Source: Nitrospira sp. (lineage in GTDB: Bacteria > Nitrospirota > Thermodesulfovibrionia > Thermodesulfovibrionales > SM23-35). Taken from it: 6,694 bases of DNA. Position numbers and translations under genes: made by a program. Location: assembly GCA_016873575.1 (NCBI GenBank), contig VGWY01000146.1, positions 1-6,694 on the forward strand, written 5' to 3'. Within the stretch, counting starts at the first letter, position 1. Each line of letters begins with the position of its first letter. The notes under the pieces are model-generated. The model made no database searches and had not been told where the DNA came from. It saw only the letters and a list, made by a program, of their open reading frames with translations. Of the stretch, positions 1-5,575 are shown in pieces.

Positions 1-1
1 T

Positions 2-541
2 GTTAATCTCCCTTTCAATCTTGGTATCGGAGCGGCTATGCAGACGGGATACAGATATGCTGAAAGGAATGGATATGATATAGCTGTCCAATTTGATGGA
101 GATGGTCAGCACAGGGCGGATCAGCTGCAAGATATTCTTAATCCGATACTGAAGGGAAATGCAGATATTACAGTTGGATCAAGGTTTATCAACAAAGGAT
201 TGTATGACGCCGAATTACCAAGACTTATTGGTATCAGGATACTTTCGCGTATAATATCAATTTTTATTGGGCAGAAGATAACAGATCCAACATCTGGTTT
301 CAGGGCTGTTAATCGGAAGATAATAGAATTTTACAGCAGATATTATCCTGATGATTATCCAGAGCCTGAGGCACTTGTCCTCTTGCACAGGGCTGGTTTC
401 AGAATACATGAAGTTCCCACATTGATGAGGAAGAGGCTGATGGGAAACTCATCTATAACGATAGTGAAGGCTATTTATTATATGATTAAGGTCATATTGG
501 CAATAACAATTGACATAATTAAAAAAGTACCAGGGAGGTAA
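2..541 (+). CDS. GT2-family glycosyltransferase, C-terminal part (5' end outside window)
   Basis: The frame is open from base 2, so the protein starts upstream. About 179 residues are visible, probably three quarters of a 230-240 residue DPM1/DPG-synthase-like enzyme; the N-terminal nucleotide-binding strand is missing. Visible GT2 landmarks are the N-L-G-x-G-A-A-x-x-x-G segment at the very start, the metal/nucleotide-binding D-G-D-G-Q-H motif (bases about 116-133), a V-G-S-R-F segment, and D-P-T-S-G-F-R (about 285-305) of the acceptor side. The family transfers a sugar from a nucleotide-sugar to a lipid or glycan acceptor at the inner face of the membrane; substrate cannot be told. The ATG at 38 is internal, because conserved family sequence continues upstream of it. 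The stop is 3 bases before the DUF2304 gene, a pairing often seen for this GT2 type, so the two probably work together. Confidence 0.9.
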   Translation, partial: VNLPFNLGIGAAMQTGYRYAERNGYDIAVQFDGDGQHRADQLQDILNPILKGNADITVGSRFINKGLYDAELPRLIGIRILSRIISIFIGQKITDPTSGFRAVNRKIIEFYSRYYPDDYPEPEALVLLHRAGFRIHEVPTLMRKRLMGNSSITIVKAIYYMIKVILAITIDIIKKVPGR

Positions 542-544
542 TAT

Positions 545-901
545 ATGGAACTGATTACATTATTCGCAACGATTATCAACATCATTATTTTCATAACCGT
601 AGTTGAGCTGACGCGGAGGAACAGACTAAAGGAGCGATATTCACTGCTCTGGCTTTTTTCTTCCTTCGTGATGATATGGTTTTCTGTGTCTCGGGAGTCT
701 CTCCACCTTCTATCAAGGGTAATCGGTATTCAATACCCACCTTCTCTTATCTTCCTGTTAGGCTTTTTATTCCTGATCATTATCAATATACATTTTTCTA
801 CTATAATATCGGAACTATCTGACCAGAATAAAACTCTTACGCAGGAAATAGCCCTTCTCCAGGAGACGGTGAAGAGCAGAAGAGGGGAGGGGGGAAAATG
901 A
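545..901 (+). CDS. DUF2304 small membrane protein
   Basis: This 118-residue protein has three hydrophobic segments at residues about 3-22, 33-49 and 67-87. A charged stretch with the R-x-x-L-x-E-x-Y-x-L-L-W motif (residues 25-37), typical of DUF2304, lies between the first two. After the third segment comes a polar, probably coiled-coil tail (about 88-110) and a basic end. The start ATG at 545 is preceded by GGGAGG at 533-538, which lies inside the end of the glycosyltransferase gene. DUF2304 proteins have no assigned enzymatic activity; they commonly sit beside GT2 glycosyltransferases of dolichyl/undecaprenyl-phosphate type and are thought to be membrane partners. That role is inferred from context only. 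The stop TGA overlaps the start of the cytochrome gene (ATGA). Confidence 0.85.
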   Translation: MELITLFATIINIIIFITVVELTRRNRLKERYSLLWLFSSFVMIWFSVSRESLHLLSRVIGIQYPPSLIFLLGFLFLIIINIHFSTIISELSDQNKTLTQEIALLQETVKSRRGEGGK

Positions 902-2067
902 TGGGAGAGAGAACCATATCCATACATTCTTCTTTAGCCTTTCTTTTTGTATTTGTCATTATTCTTTTGAGTGGTAAAAATTCTTTTTCTCAGCAGTTCC
1001 CTGACTGTTTGATATGTCATAAAATGCAGGCTTCCGGGCAGTATGTTCATCCTGTTTATAAAAAGGGCTGCACTTCATGTCATACAGAGGCTCACAAAAC
1101 TGGGTCAAAGGCTCAGAAATATCTTTTTTCGAAAGGGGTAGATCTTTGCTGGGGTTGTCATAATAAGGCAAAATTTTCAAAGAAGGTTGGTCACCCTCCT
1201 GTTGCGAAGGGTGAGTGTACATCCTGCCATGATGTCCATACGACCAATAATCCGAGGCTATTACTTTTACCCATGCCAAAACTCTGTTATAAATGTCATG
1301 ACCTTGCAAAGTTTTTGAATAAATCAAACCATGCCCCGGTCGATGAAGGCAGATGCATGTCATGCCATGATCCACACAGCAGTGGAATAAAGAGTCTCCT
1401 CTTAGCTGATGTGCCGGCTCTCTGTTTTATGTGCCATGAAAAAAAGAAATACATCTCAGAGGAAAAGAAGAAACATCATTCCCCTGTGGCAAAAGGTATG
1501 TGCAGGAATTGTCATCAGCCACATGCTTCAGCATCAAATAAATTACTTGTAAAATCCGCTCCTGATATGTGTTTTGTCTGTCATGAAGGTGCTGATTTTA
1601 AGAATAAATATAATCATGCTCCTTTTGCTCAGGGTATGTGTATGAACTGTCACGAACCGCATCAGGGTGATATAAAAAATCTCCTTCTTGCCGGCACGCC
1701 TTCACTCTGTTTTAACTGCCACAACAAAGCAGAATTCCTCAAAAAGAATCAGCATCCCCCTGTATCGGCAGGTATGTGTTCAATATGCCATGAACCTCAT
1801 GCATCTTCAACATTTGCATTACTTTCTTATCCAATAAACGATGGTTGTGTCCTCTGCCATCCAAGGATTGCTGCGGGAGCACACGGAAGGGCTGGTCTTT
1901 CTCAAATCTGGCATCCACTCAAAAATAGAAAATACAAGCCATCCAGGGACGGCCAGCTTTCATGTGTAAGCTGTCACAGTCCACACAGCTCTGATTCCAT
2001 GATTCTTTTCAGATTTCCGGCAAAAACACCTGCTGAAATATGCTCGAATTGCCATAAAGGGAAGTGA
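898..2067 (+). CDS. Exported 15-haem cytochrome c with doubled CXXCH repeats
   Basis: The 389-residue protein has a signal peptide (hydrophobic core about 12-24, likely cleavage after S-F-S at 31) and fifteen CxxCH haem c sites. Their first cysteines are residues 37, 58, 84, 107, 130, 153, 176, 202, 225, 248, 271, 294, 317, 356 and 382. They form seven pairs plus one terminal site, the layout of the doubled-CXXCH family (Paired_CXXCH). Most sites are 23 residues apart, giving a 46-residue unit of the form L-C-x-x-C-H ... H-x-P-V-x-x-G-x-C-x-x-C-H-x-P-H ... L-L. The mature chain has 16 further histidines, enough for bis-histidine ligation of every haem. It is most likely a periplasmic electron carrier; partner and redox role are unknown. 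The start is ATG at 898 (a second ATG follows at 901), after a purine-rich ribosome-binding region. It overlaps DUF2304 by 4 bases and midA by 4. Confidence 0.93.
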   Translation: MMGERTISIHSSLAFLFVFVIILLSGKNSFSQQFPDCLICHKMQASGQYVHPVYKKGCTSCHTEAHKTGSKAQKYLFSKGVDLCWGCHNKAKFSKKVGHPPVAKGECTSCHDVHTTNNPRLLLLPMPKLCYKCHDLAKFLNKSNHAPVDEGRCMSCHDPHSSGIKSLLLADVPALCFMCHEKKKYISEEKKKHHSPVAKGMCRNCHQPHASASNKLLVKSAPDMCFVCHEGADFKNKYNHAPFAQGMCMNCHEPHQGDIKNLLLAGTPSLCFNCHNKAEFLKKNQHPPVSAGMCSICHEPHASSTFALLSYPINDGCVLCHPRIAAGAHGRAGLSQIWHPLKNRKYKPSRDGQLSCVSCHSPHSSDSMILFRFPAKTPAEICSNCHKGK

Positions 2068-3206
2068 AGGAAGCTCGGATAAATCCGCTTAAGCAGAAGG
2101 TAATCGAGAGAATCGGAAGAGAGGGGCCGATTCTTTTTGAAACCTTTATGGAGATGGCACTCTATGAGCCTAATCTCGGATACTACGCATCAGACAAATT
2201 AGTAATAGGCAAGTCAGGCGACTACTATACAAGTCCGCATCTTCACTTTGCCTTCGGTGCAACTATTGGAAGACAACTTGAGGAGATGTGGGAAATATTG
2301 GGGAGCCCATCTGAGGTGGATACCTTTCAGGTTGTTGAGATCGGTGCAGGCGCCGGATATATGTGTAAAGATATTTTGTCCTATCTCAATAACAGAGTTT
2401 TTTACAAAGCTTTAACGTATGTCATAGTAGATCCCAATCCTTTTATCCAACAAAGACAGAAAACATTGCTGGTGAACTTTTCCGAGAAGGTTCAATGGGT
2501 CTCTTCATTCAGAGAACTTGCTAATATAAAAGGTTGCATCCTTTCAAATGAACTCTTAGATGCCTTTCCTGTTCATCTGATCGAGATGGAAGATGAATTA
2601 AAAGAGATTTATGTTACTGTTGATAACGATAATTTTATCGAGATAAAAGCGACTCTTAGCACGGATGCCCTATCTGATTATTTGCACGAATTTTCCATAG
2701 AACTCACCAACGGATACAGGACAGAGATCAACCTCATGATAAAGGATTGGCTCAGGTCCATAAATGAAGTACTATCTGAAGGATTTATCCTCTCAGTAGA
2801 TTATGGTTATTCTGCGCGGGATTATTACAGTGAAGAAAGAAACAGAGGTACGCTCCTCTGTTATTATCGACATCAGGTCAATGAAAATCCCTATATCAAC
2901 ATCGGTGAGCAGGACATAACAGCGCATGTAAATTTTTCATCTCTCAAGAAATGGGGAGAAGATATTGGATTGAAGACCATAGGATTCTGCAAACAGGGGA
3001 CATTTCTTGTTGCTATCGGAATTGACAAGATCATTCATGAGCTTCATGAAAATTCTCCTGATTATCTCTTTGAGGTCGCAAAAATAAAGGGTTTAATTTT
3101 CCCGGGTACCATGGGAGAGTCACACAAGGTCCTGGTTCAGTATAAGGGGGGTGGATTCCCAAAACTCAAGGGATTTTCGGTCAGTAATCAAGCAGACAGG
3201 TTATAG
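2064..3206 (+). CDS. MidA/NDUFAF7-type SAM-dependent methyltransferase (DUF185, COG1565)
   Basis: This 380-residue protein has the full length of the DUF185/MidA family. In order it shows Y-E-P-N-L-G-Y-Y (34-41), G-x-S-G-D-Y-Y-T-S-P (49-58), the SAM-binding E-I-G-A-G-A-G (92-98), the family hallmark S-N-E-L-L-D-A-F-P-V-H (161-171), S-V-D-Y-G-Y (244-249), R-G-T-L-L-C-Y-Y-R-H (261-270), the N-P-Y-x-x-I-G-x-x-D-I-T-x-H-V-N segment (275-290) and the C-terminal M-G-E-S-H-K-V-L (350-357). The mitochondrial relative NDUFAF7 methylates an arginine of a complex I subunit; the bacterial substrate is unknown. The start is GTG at 2064, overlapping the cytochrome stop as GTGA, with a purine-rich AAAGGGA just upstream (2057-2063). 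The coupling suggests coexpression with the cytochrome. Function beyond methyl transfer is inference. Confidence 0.9.
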   Translation: MKEARINPLKQKVIERIGREGPILFETFMEMALYEPNLGYYASDKLVIGKSGDYYTSPHLHFAFGATIGRQLEEMWEILGSPSEVDTFQVVEIGAGAGYMCKDILSYLNNRVFYKALTYVIVDPNPFIQQRQKTLLVNFSEKVQWVSSFRELANIKGCILSNELLDAFPVHLIEMEDELKEIYVTVDNDNFIEIKATLSTDALSDYLHEFSIELTNGYRTEINLMIKDWLRSINEVLSEGFILSVDYGYSARDYYSEERNRGTLLCYYRHQVNENPYINIGEQDITAHVNFSSLKKWGEDIGLKTIGFCKQGTFLVAIGIDKIIHELHENSPDYLFEVAKIKGLIFPGTMGESHKVLVQYKGGGFPKLKGFSVSNQADRL

Positions 3207-3216
3207 ATATTATAGA

Positions 3217-3276
3217 GGGGACTGTCCCAGATTTACGGACGAAACGAAGTGGAGTCGTAGAATCGGGACTGTCCCC
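3217..3276. repeat. REP-like palindromic element between convergent genes
   Basis: Two copies of GGGACTGTCCC (3218-3228 and 3265-3275), each itself an almost perfect palindrome around a central T, form the ends of a long hairpin. The arms 3217-3237 and 3256-3276 pair nearly throughout, with a T-T mismatch at the arm centres and one bulged base on each side, leaving a loop of about 18 bases. The element fills most of the 82-base gap between the stop of the MidA-like gene and the stop of the convergent TIM-barrel gene. No U-tract of classical length follows, but the structure could still act as a bidirectional terminator or protect 3' ends. GGGACTGTCCC-type repeats are, from general knowledge, scattered in several Nitrospirota and Desulfobacterota genomes, which suggests a mobile REP/BIME-type family. 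Confidence 0.7.
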
Positions 3277-3288
3277 GAAGTAAAAAGT

Positions 3289-4056
3289 TTAGTTCAATTT
3301 ATTTAAAAAGCTGTTCAGCATCTCGATGCTCTTTGCTGCATCCTCAGCATTGTGTGCCTCAATCGTATAGAGAAGATCATTATCTTTTAGCATCGAGAAT
3401 AAGGTATCAAAATCAAATGTTCCTTCACCGATCGGTTTATGGGCATCAGCTTCCCTGTTATTGTCATGAAGGTGGAGTTCGATGATATAAGGCTTGAGTT
3501 GACTCAGCCATTCTTTGAGGGGTATCCTCGAAAAGAGATTGAAATGGCCTGTATCAAAGCAGATGCCAAAGTTTTCAGATCCTATTTCCTGCATCAGTAG
3601 CCTCAGATTTGTTGGTTCATCCTCGAAGATATTTTCTATGGCTATCTTTATACCTGTTTCTGCAGCCCTCGGTAATAATTGCTTCCAGGTTATAAGACTC
3701 CCTTCAAGCCATGTATCAATCCTCAGTGCATACTTCCATTTTTCATATCCGGAATGGAACACGATGACCTCAGTTTTAAGGGTTTCTGCTATCATGAAGG
3801 TATGGAAAAACCTCTCGATAGTTACAGCCCTGACCTTAGAATCAACTGCCCCTGGAGATAAATCCATAAATGGTGCATGTATTGTAAGAGAGGGATTATA
3901 ATCAAGCCTTTCTTTCAGTCTTGCGATATCTGAATCTTTTATGGTGTCAAGGGAATGTGATGAAAAATAGATTTCAAGATTTATACGGTGTTTCTTTAGA
4001 AAAGAGAGATATTCTTCAATTTTATTAAGAGGGATATGAACATGGGGCTTAATCAC
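3289..4056 (-). CDS. TIM-barrel protein of the sugar phosphate isomerase / endonuclease IV superfamily
   Basis: This 255-residue protein matches the AP endonuclease 2 / xylose isomerase-like barrel (PF01261, COG1082). Visible strand-end motifs are T-I-H-A-P-F (58-63), V-F-H-S-G-Y (99-104), I-A-I-E-N (138-142), C-F-D-T-G-H (166-171), E-L-H-L-H-D (193-198), D-A-H-K-P-I-G-E-G (204-212) and T-I-E-A-H-N (231-236). These supply His60, His101, Glu141, Asp168, His171, His195, Asp204, His206 and Glu233, which by order and spacing correspond to the nine metal ligands of endonuclease IV. It is shorter than endonuclease IV and lacks its usual N-terminal motif, so a sugar isomerase/epimerase or another metal hydrolase remains possible; no substrate is assigned. 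The start is GTG at 4056-4054, overlapping the fmdB-like stop by one base (TAGTG), with GGGA just upstream, which indicates translational coupling. Confidence 0.85.
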   Translation of the reverse strand: MIKPHVHIPLNKIEEYLSFLKKHRINLEIYFSSHSLDTIKDSDIARLKERLDYNPSLTIHAPFMDLSPGAVDSKVRAVTIERFFHTFMIAETLKTEVIVFHSGYEKWKYALRIDTWLEGSLITWKQLLPRAAETGIKIAIENIFEDEPTNLRLLMQEIGSENFGICFDTGHFNLFSRIPLKEWLSQLKPYIIELHLHDNNREADAHKPIGEGTFDFDTLFSMLKDNDLLYTIEAHNAEDAAKSIEMLNSFLNKLN

Positions 4057-4340
4057 TATGTCCCAACAGATGCTCCAGCCTTCGTTTCTTTTTTAGGCTC
4101 TGACTTTGTGTCGACTTTTGTCGAAGGTGTAGCTTCAGACTCTTTTGCCTTTTTCCGTTCGGAAGAGGCATAATCTGTTACATACCATCCTGTACCTTTC
4201 AGGATGAAAGAAGTGTGAGAGATTAATTTATGCATATGCCCGCCACAATCAGGGCATGTGTCTAATGGTTCATCAGAGAATTTTTGGATCATCTCGCAAT
4301 GTTTACCGCAATCAAGGCATTCATACTCATATATAGGCAT
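4056..4340 (-). CDS. FmdB-family zinc-ribbon protein
   Basis: This 94-residue protein starts with the M-P-I-Y-E-Y-E-C signature of the FmdB / CxxC_CxxC_SSSS family (Zn-ribbon_8). Two zinc knuckles are visible: C8-x-x-C11 and C29-P-D-C32. They are followed by the conserved [13 protein letters not shown] segment (45-57) and a lysine/serine/threonine-rich low-complexity tail (58-94). The family is named for a putative regulator of formamidase in Methylophilus, but most members have no demonstrated function; a regulatory or metal-binding role is only inferred. The start ATG (4340-4338) has a good ribosome-binding site, AGGAG (complement of 4348-4352), 7 bases upstream. It is the first gene of a two-gene - strand operon with the TIM-barrel protein. 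Confidence 0.9.
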   Translation of the reverse strand: MPIYEYECLDCGKHCEMIQKFSDEPLDTCPDCGGHMHKLISHTSFILKGTGWYVTDYASSERKKAKESEATPSTKVDTKSEPKKETKAGASVGT

Positions 4341-4379
4341 CCCTATACTCCTTTGAAGAGAGTTTAAAGGTAACTAATA

Positions 4380-4388
4380 AGTATAACA
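4380..4388 (-). promoter_or_regulatory. Candidate extended -10 promoter for the fmdB-like operon
   Basis: On the - strand this reads TGTTATACT, an extended -10 element (TG-n-TATACT) with one mismatch to TATAAT. No good -35 is visible about 17 bases upstream, which fits an extended -10 promoter. Transcription would begin near 4373, giving a leader of about 33 bases that contains the AGGAG ribosome-binding site. This is prediction from sequence only. Confidence 0.4.
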
Positions 4389-4409
4389 TAAAAATACCTG
4401 TTCTCGGGT

Positions 4410-4549
4410 CCGAAAAATAGAGATAGACAATCTAACACCCTGATATGTTTGTCATTGCGAGCACCCGAAGGGTGCGTGGCAATCTCTTTGCAAAAAGGCG
4501 AGATTGCTTCGTTTCACTCGCAATGACAGTTTCTATCTCTATCCCTCGG
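4410..4549. repeat. Outer inverted repeat bracketing the palindromic element
   Basis: Arms 4410-4426 and 4533-4549 are inverted copies matching at 14 of 17 positions: CCGA, three mismatched bases, then a perfect 10-base ATAGAGATAG against CTATCTCTAT. They enclose the GTCATTGCGAG element asymmetrically, with 24 bases on the left and 5 on the right. The arms could belong to an older, larger element or be an independent hairpin into which the inner element inserted. Confidence 0.5.
4451..4527. repeat. 77-bp MITE-like palindromic repeat with GTCATTGCGAG ends
   Basis: The element has perfect 11-base terminal inverted repeats, GTCATTGCGAG at 4451-4461 and its complement at 4517-4527. An inner perfect 8-base pair, GCAATCTC (4479-4486) and GAGATTGC (4500-4507), completes the stem. 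The left arm also carries its own hairpin, GCACCC-GAA-GGGTGC (4461-4475). There is no coding capacity. Repeats beginning GTCATTGCGAG and containing GCAATCTC are, from general knowledge, widespread in unrelated bacterial genomes as non-autonomous palindromic repeats. This copy sits in the spacer between divergent genes and does not interrupt the putative promoters. No clear target duplication is visible. Confidence 0.75.
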
Positions 4550-4563
4550 TTGGGTTATCGCCA

Positions 4564-4600
4564 TTGACAATCTCATGATTATTATATTATTCTTTATAAT
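4564..4600 (+). promoter_or_regulatory. Candidate promoter region for rplM-rpsI
   Basis: A perfect -35 hexamer TTGACA (4564-4569) is followed by a very AT-rich tract. The -10 is ambiguous. TATTAT at 4585-4590 leaves a 15-base spacer, shorter than the ideal 17. The perfect TATAAT at 4595-4600 is 25 bases away, too far for that -35 but possibly used alone. Either gives a short leader of about 25-40 bases before the rplM ATG. This leaves little room for an autoregulatory ribosomal-protein leader. Confidence 0.45.
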
Positions 4601-4630
4601 TCTTATTTTAAAACACATGAAGGTGGCAGA

Positions 4631-5059
4631 ATGAAAACTGTATTTGCGAAAAAGGGAGAGGTAGAGCAAAAGTGGTATCTTGTTGATGCGGAAGATGTTG
4701 TCCTTGGAAGGCTCGCAACCAAAATAGCTACTTATCTACGTGGCAAAAACAAACCGGTATTCACTCCTCATATCGATACAGGAGACTTTATTATTGTTGT
4801 GAATGCTGATAAAGTGAGAGTCACGGGTAAAAAGCTTGATAATAAGATTTACTACAGTCACTCAGGGTATCCAGGGGGATTAAAGTCTGAGACATTAAAA
4901 GACCGTCTCAGCACGAAGCCAGCGAGTGTTATAATGGATGCAGTTTGGGGAATGCTTCCCAAGGGAAGACTCGGAAGGGCACTATTAAAGAAACTTAAGG
5001 TCTACAGAGGATCTGAACATCCTCATAAAGCGCAGAAACCTGAAACATTGTCTCTATAG
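4631..5059 (+). CDS. rplM: 50S ribosomal protein L13
   Basis: This 142-residue protein has the standard L13 length and sequence. Landmarks include W-Y-L-V-D-A-x-x-x-V-L-G-R-L-A-T (16-31), L-R-G-K-N-K-P-x-F-T-P-H (36-47), the G-D-x-x-x-V-x-N-A-x-K segment (51-61), T-G-K-K-x-x-x-K-x-Y-Y-x-H-S-G-Y-P-G-G (65-83) and M-L-P-K-G-x-L-G-R (108-116). L13 is an early assembly protein of the large ribosomal subunit that binds 23S rRNA. The ATG at 4631 follows an AAGGTGG ribosome-binding site at 4620-4626. It is paired with rpsI 33 bases downstream, the nearly universal bacterial arrangement. Nothing about the gene is unusual. Confidence 0.98.
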   Translation: MKTVFAKKGEVEQKWYLVDAEDVVLGRLATKIATYLRGKNKPVFTPHIDTGDFIIVVNADKVRVTGKKLDNKIYYSHSGYPGGLKSETLKDRLSTKPASVIMDAVWGMLPKGRLGRALLKKLKVYRGSEHPHKAQKPETLSL

Positions 5060-5092
5060 ACAACAAAAAGAATTTGACAAAAGGAGCTGTAA

Positions 5093-5485
5093 ATGGCTGA
5101 TATTCAATACAACGCAACCGGCAGGAGAAAATCTTCCATAGCAAGGGTTAGTATTGCACCAGGAAATGGAAGGATCATTGTGAATGAAAAACCCGTTGAT
5201 ACTTACTTCCCCAGGGAGACATTGAGGATGATAATTCGTCAACCGATTGAGCTTGCTGGTATTACTGGTAAATTTGATATTTCCGCATCAGTCAAAGGAG
5301 GAGGCCTTTCAGGCCAGGCAGGTGCTGTAAGACACGGTATCGCAAGGGCAATTGTGAACATGGACAGTGACCTTCGTTTAAGACTGAAGAAGGAAGGCTT
5401 TCTTACAAGAGACCCAAGGGAAAAAGAGAGAAAGAAATACGGACAGAAGGGTGCACGGAAGAGATTCCAATTCTCTAAGAGATAA
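5093..5485 (+). CDS. rpsI: 30S ribosomal protein S9
   Basis: This 130-residue protein has the full length of S9. It shows the N-terminal [14 protein letters not shown] (6-19), the central [18 protein letters not shown] (69-86), and the C-terminal L-T-R-D-P-R-x-x-E-R-K-K-Y-G-x-K-G-A-R-K-R-x-Q-F-S-K-R. The basic tail ending in S-K-R reaches the decoding centre and contacts P-site tRNA. The ATG at 5093 has a strong AAGGAG (5081-5086) 6 bases upstream. It is probably cotranscribed with rplM. No clear terminator hairpin follows; the next 88 bases hold the heptad repeats and then argC. Confidence 0.98.
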   Translation: MADIQYNATGRRKSSIARVSIAPGNGRIIVNEKPVDTYFPRETLRMIIRQPIELAGITGKFDISASVKGGGLSGQAGAVRHGIARAIVNMDSDLRLRLKKEGFLTRDPREKERKKYGQKGARKRFQFSKR

Positions 5486-5489
5486 TGTC

Positions 5490-5524
5490 CAGAATTCAGA
5501 AGTCAGAATTTAGAAGTCAGAACA
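5490..5524 (+). repeat. Heptad repeat, five CAGAAnn-type units
   Basis: Five consecutive 7-base units begin at 5490, 5497, 5504, 5511 and 5518: CAGAATT, CAGAAGT, CAGAATT, TAGAAGT and CAGAACA. They can equally be read as two 14-base copies differing at one base (5491-5504 and 5505-5518). They start 4 bases after the rpsI stop and are non-coding. The set is roughly complementary in register to the CTGT heptads at 5541-5575, so the transcript could fold into a hairpin of short CAG/CTG pairs separated by internal loops. Confidence 0.75.
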
Positions 5525-5540
5525 ACATAAATGAGATAAT

Positions 5541-5575
5541 CTGTTTTCTGTTATCTGTATTCTGTTAACTGTCAT
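5541..5575 (+). repeat. Heptad repeat, five CTGTnnn units running into the argC start
   Basis: The tetramer CTGT recurs at exactly 7-base spacing at 5541, 5548, 5555, 5562 and 5569, with the last three bases of each unit AT-rich (TTT, TAT, ATT, TAA, CAT). The array occupies the place where the argC ribosome-binding site would be expected, and its last unit supplies the first two bases of the argC ATG. Orientation is opposite to the CAGAA heptads upstream. Similar short heptanucleotide arrays are known from several bacterial genomes, but I cannot assign this one to a named family. Confidence 0.75.

Noticed and set aside
959..1375. Open frame of 138 codons on the - strand within the cytochrome gene
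   Set aside because: It is antisense to a gene with strongly constrained, repetitive CxxCH codons, shows no recognisable domain, and has no promoter or ribosome-binding site. It is a by-product of the opposite strand.
1147..2055. Recent DNA-level tandem duplication inside the cytochrome gene
   Set aside because: The 138-base period is clear in the protein, but codons and non-motif residues have diverged between units, so the repeats are old rather than a recent or unstable array.
3515..3901. Open frame of 128 codons on the + strand opposite the TIM-barrel gene
   Set aside because: The - strand frame has clear conserved motifs across the same bases; the + strand peptide looks like no known family.
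4439..4532. Target-site duplication flanking the palindromic element
   Set aside because: The only shared flank is a short GTTT, offset by one base on the right. This is too weak to call.
5074..5079. TTGACA as a -35 box for a separate rpsI promoter
   Set aside because: A -10 at normal spacing would fall within or just after the rpsI start, with no good hexamer there, leaving no leader containing the AAGGAG site.
5490..5575. CRISPR array
   Set aside because: Units are only 7 bases, contiguous and degenerate, with no spacers of 25-40 bases and no cas genes.
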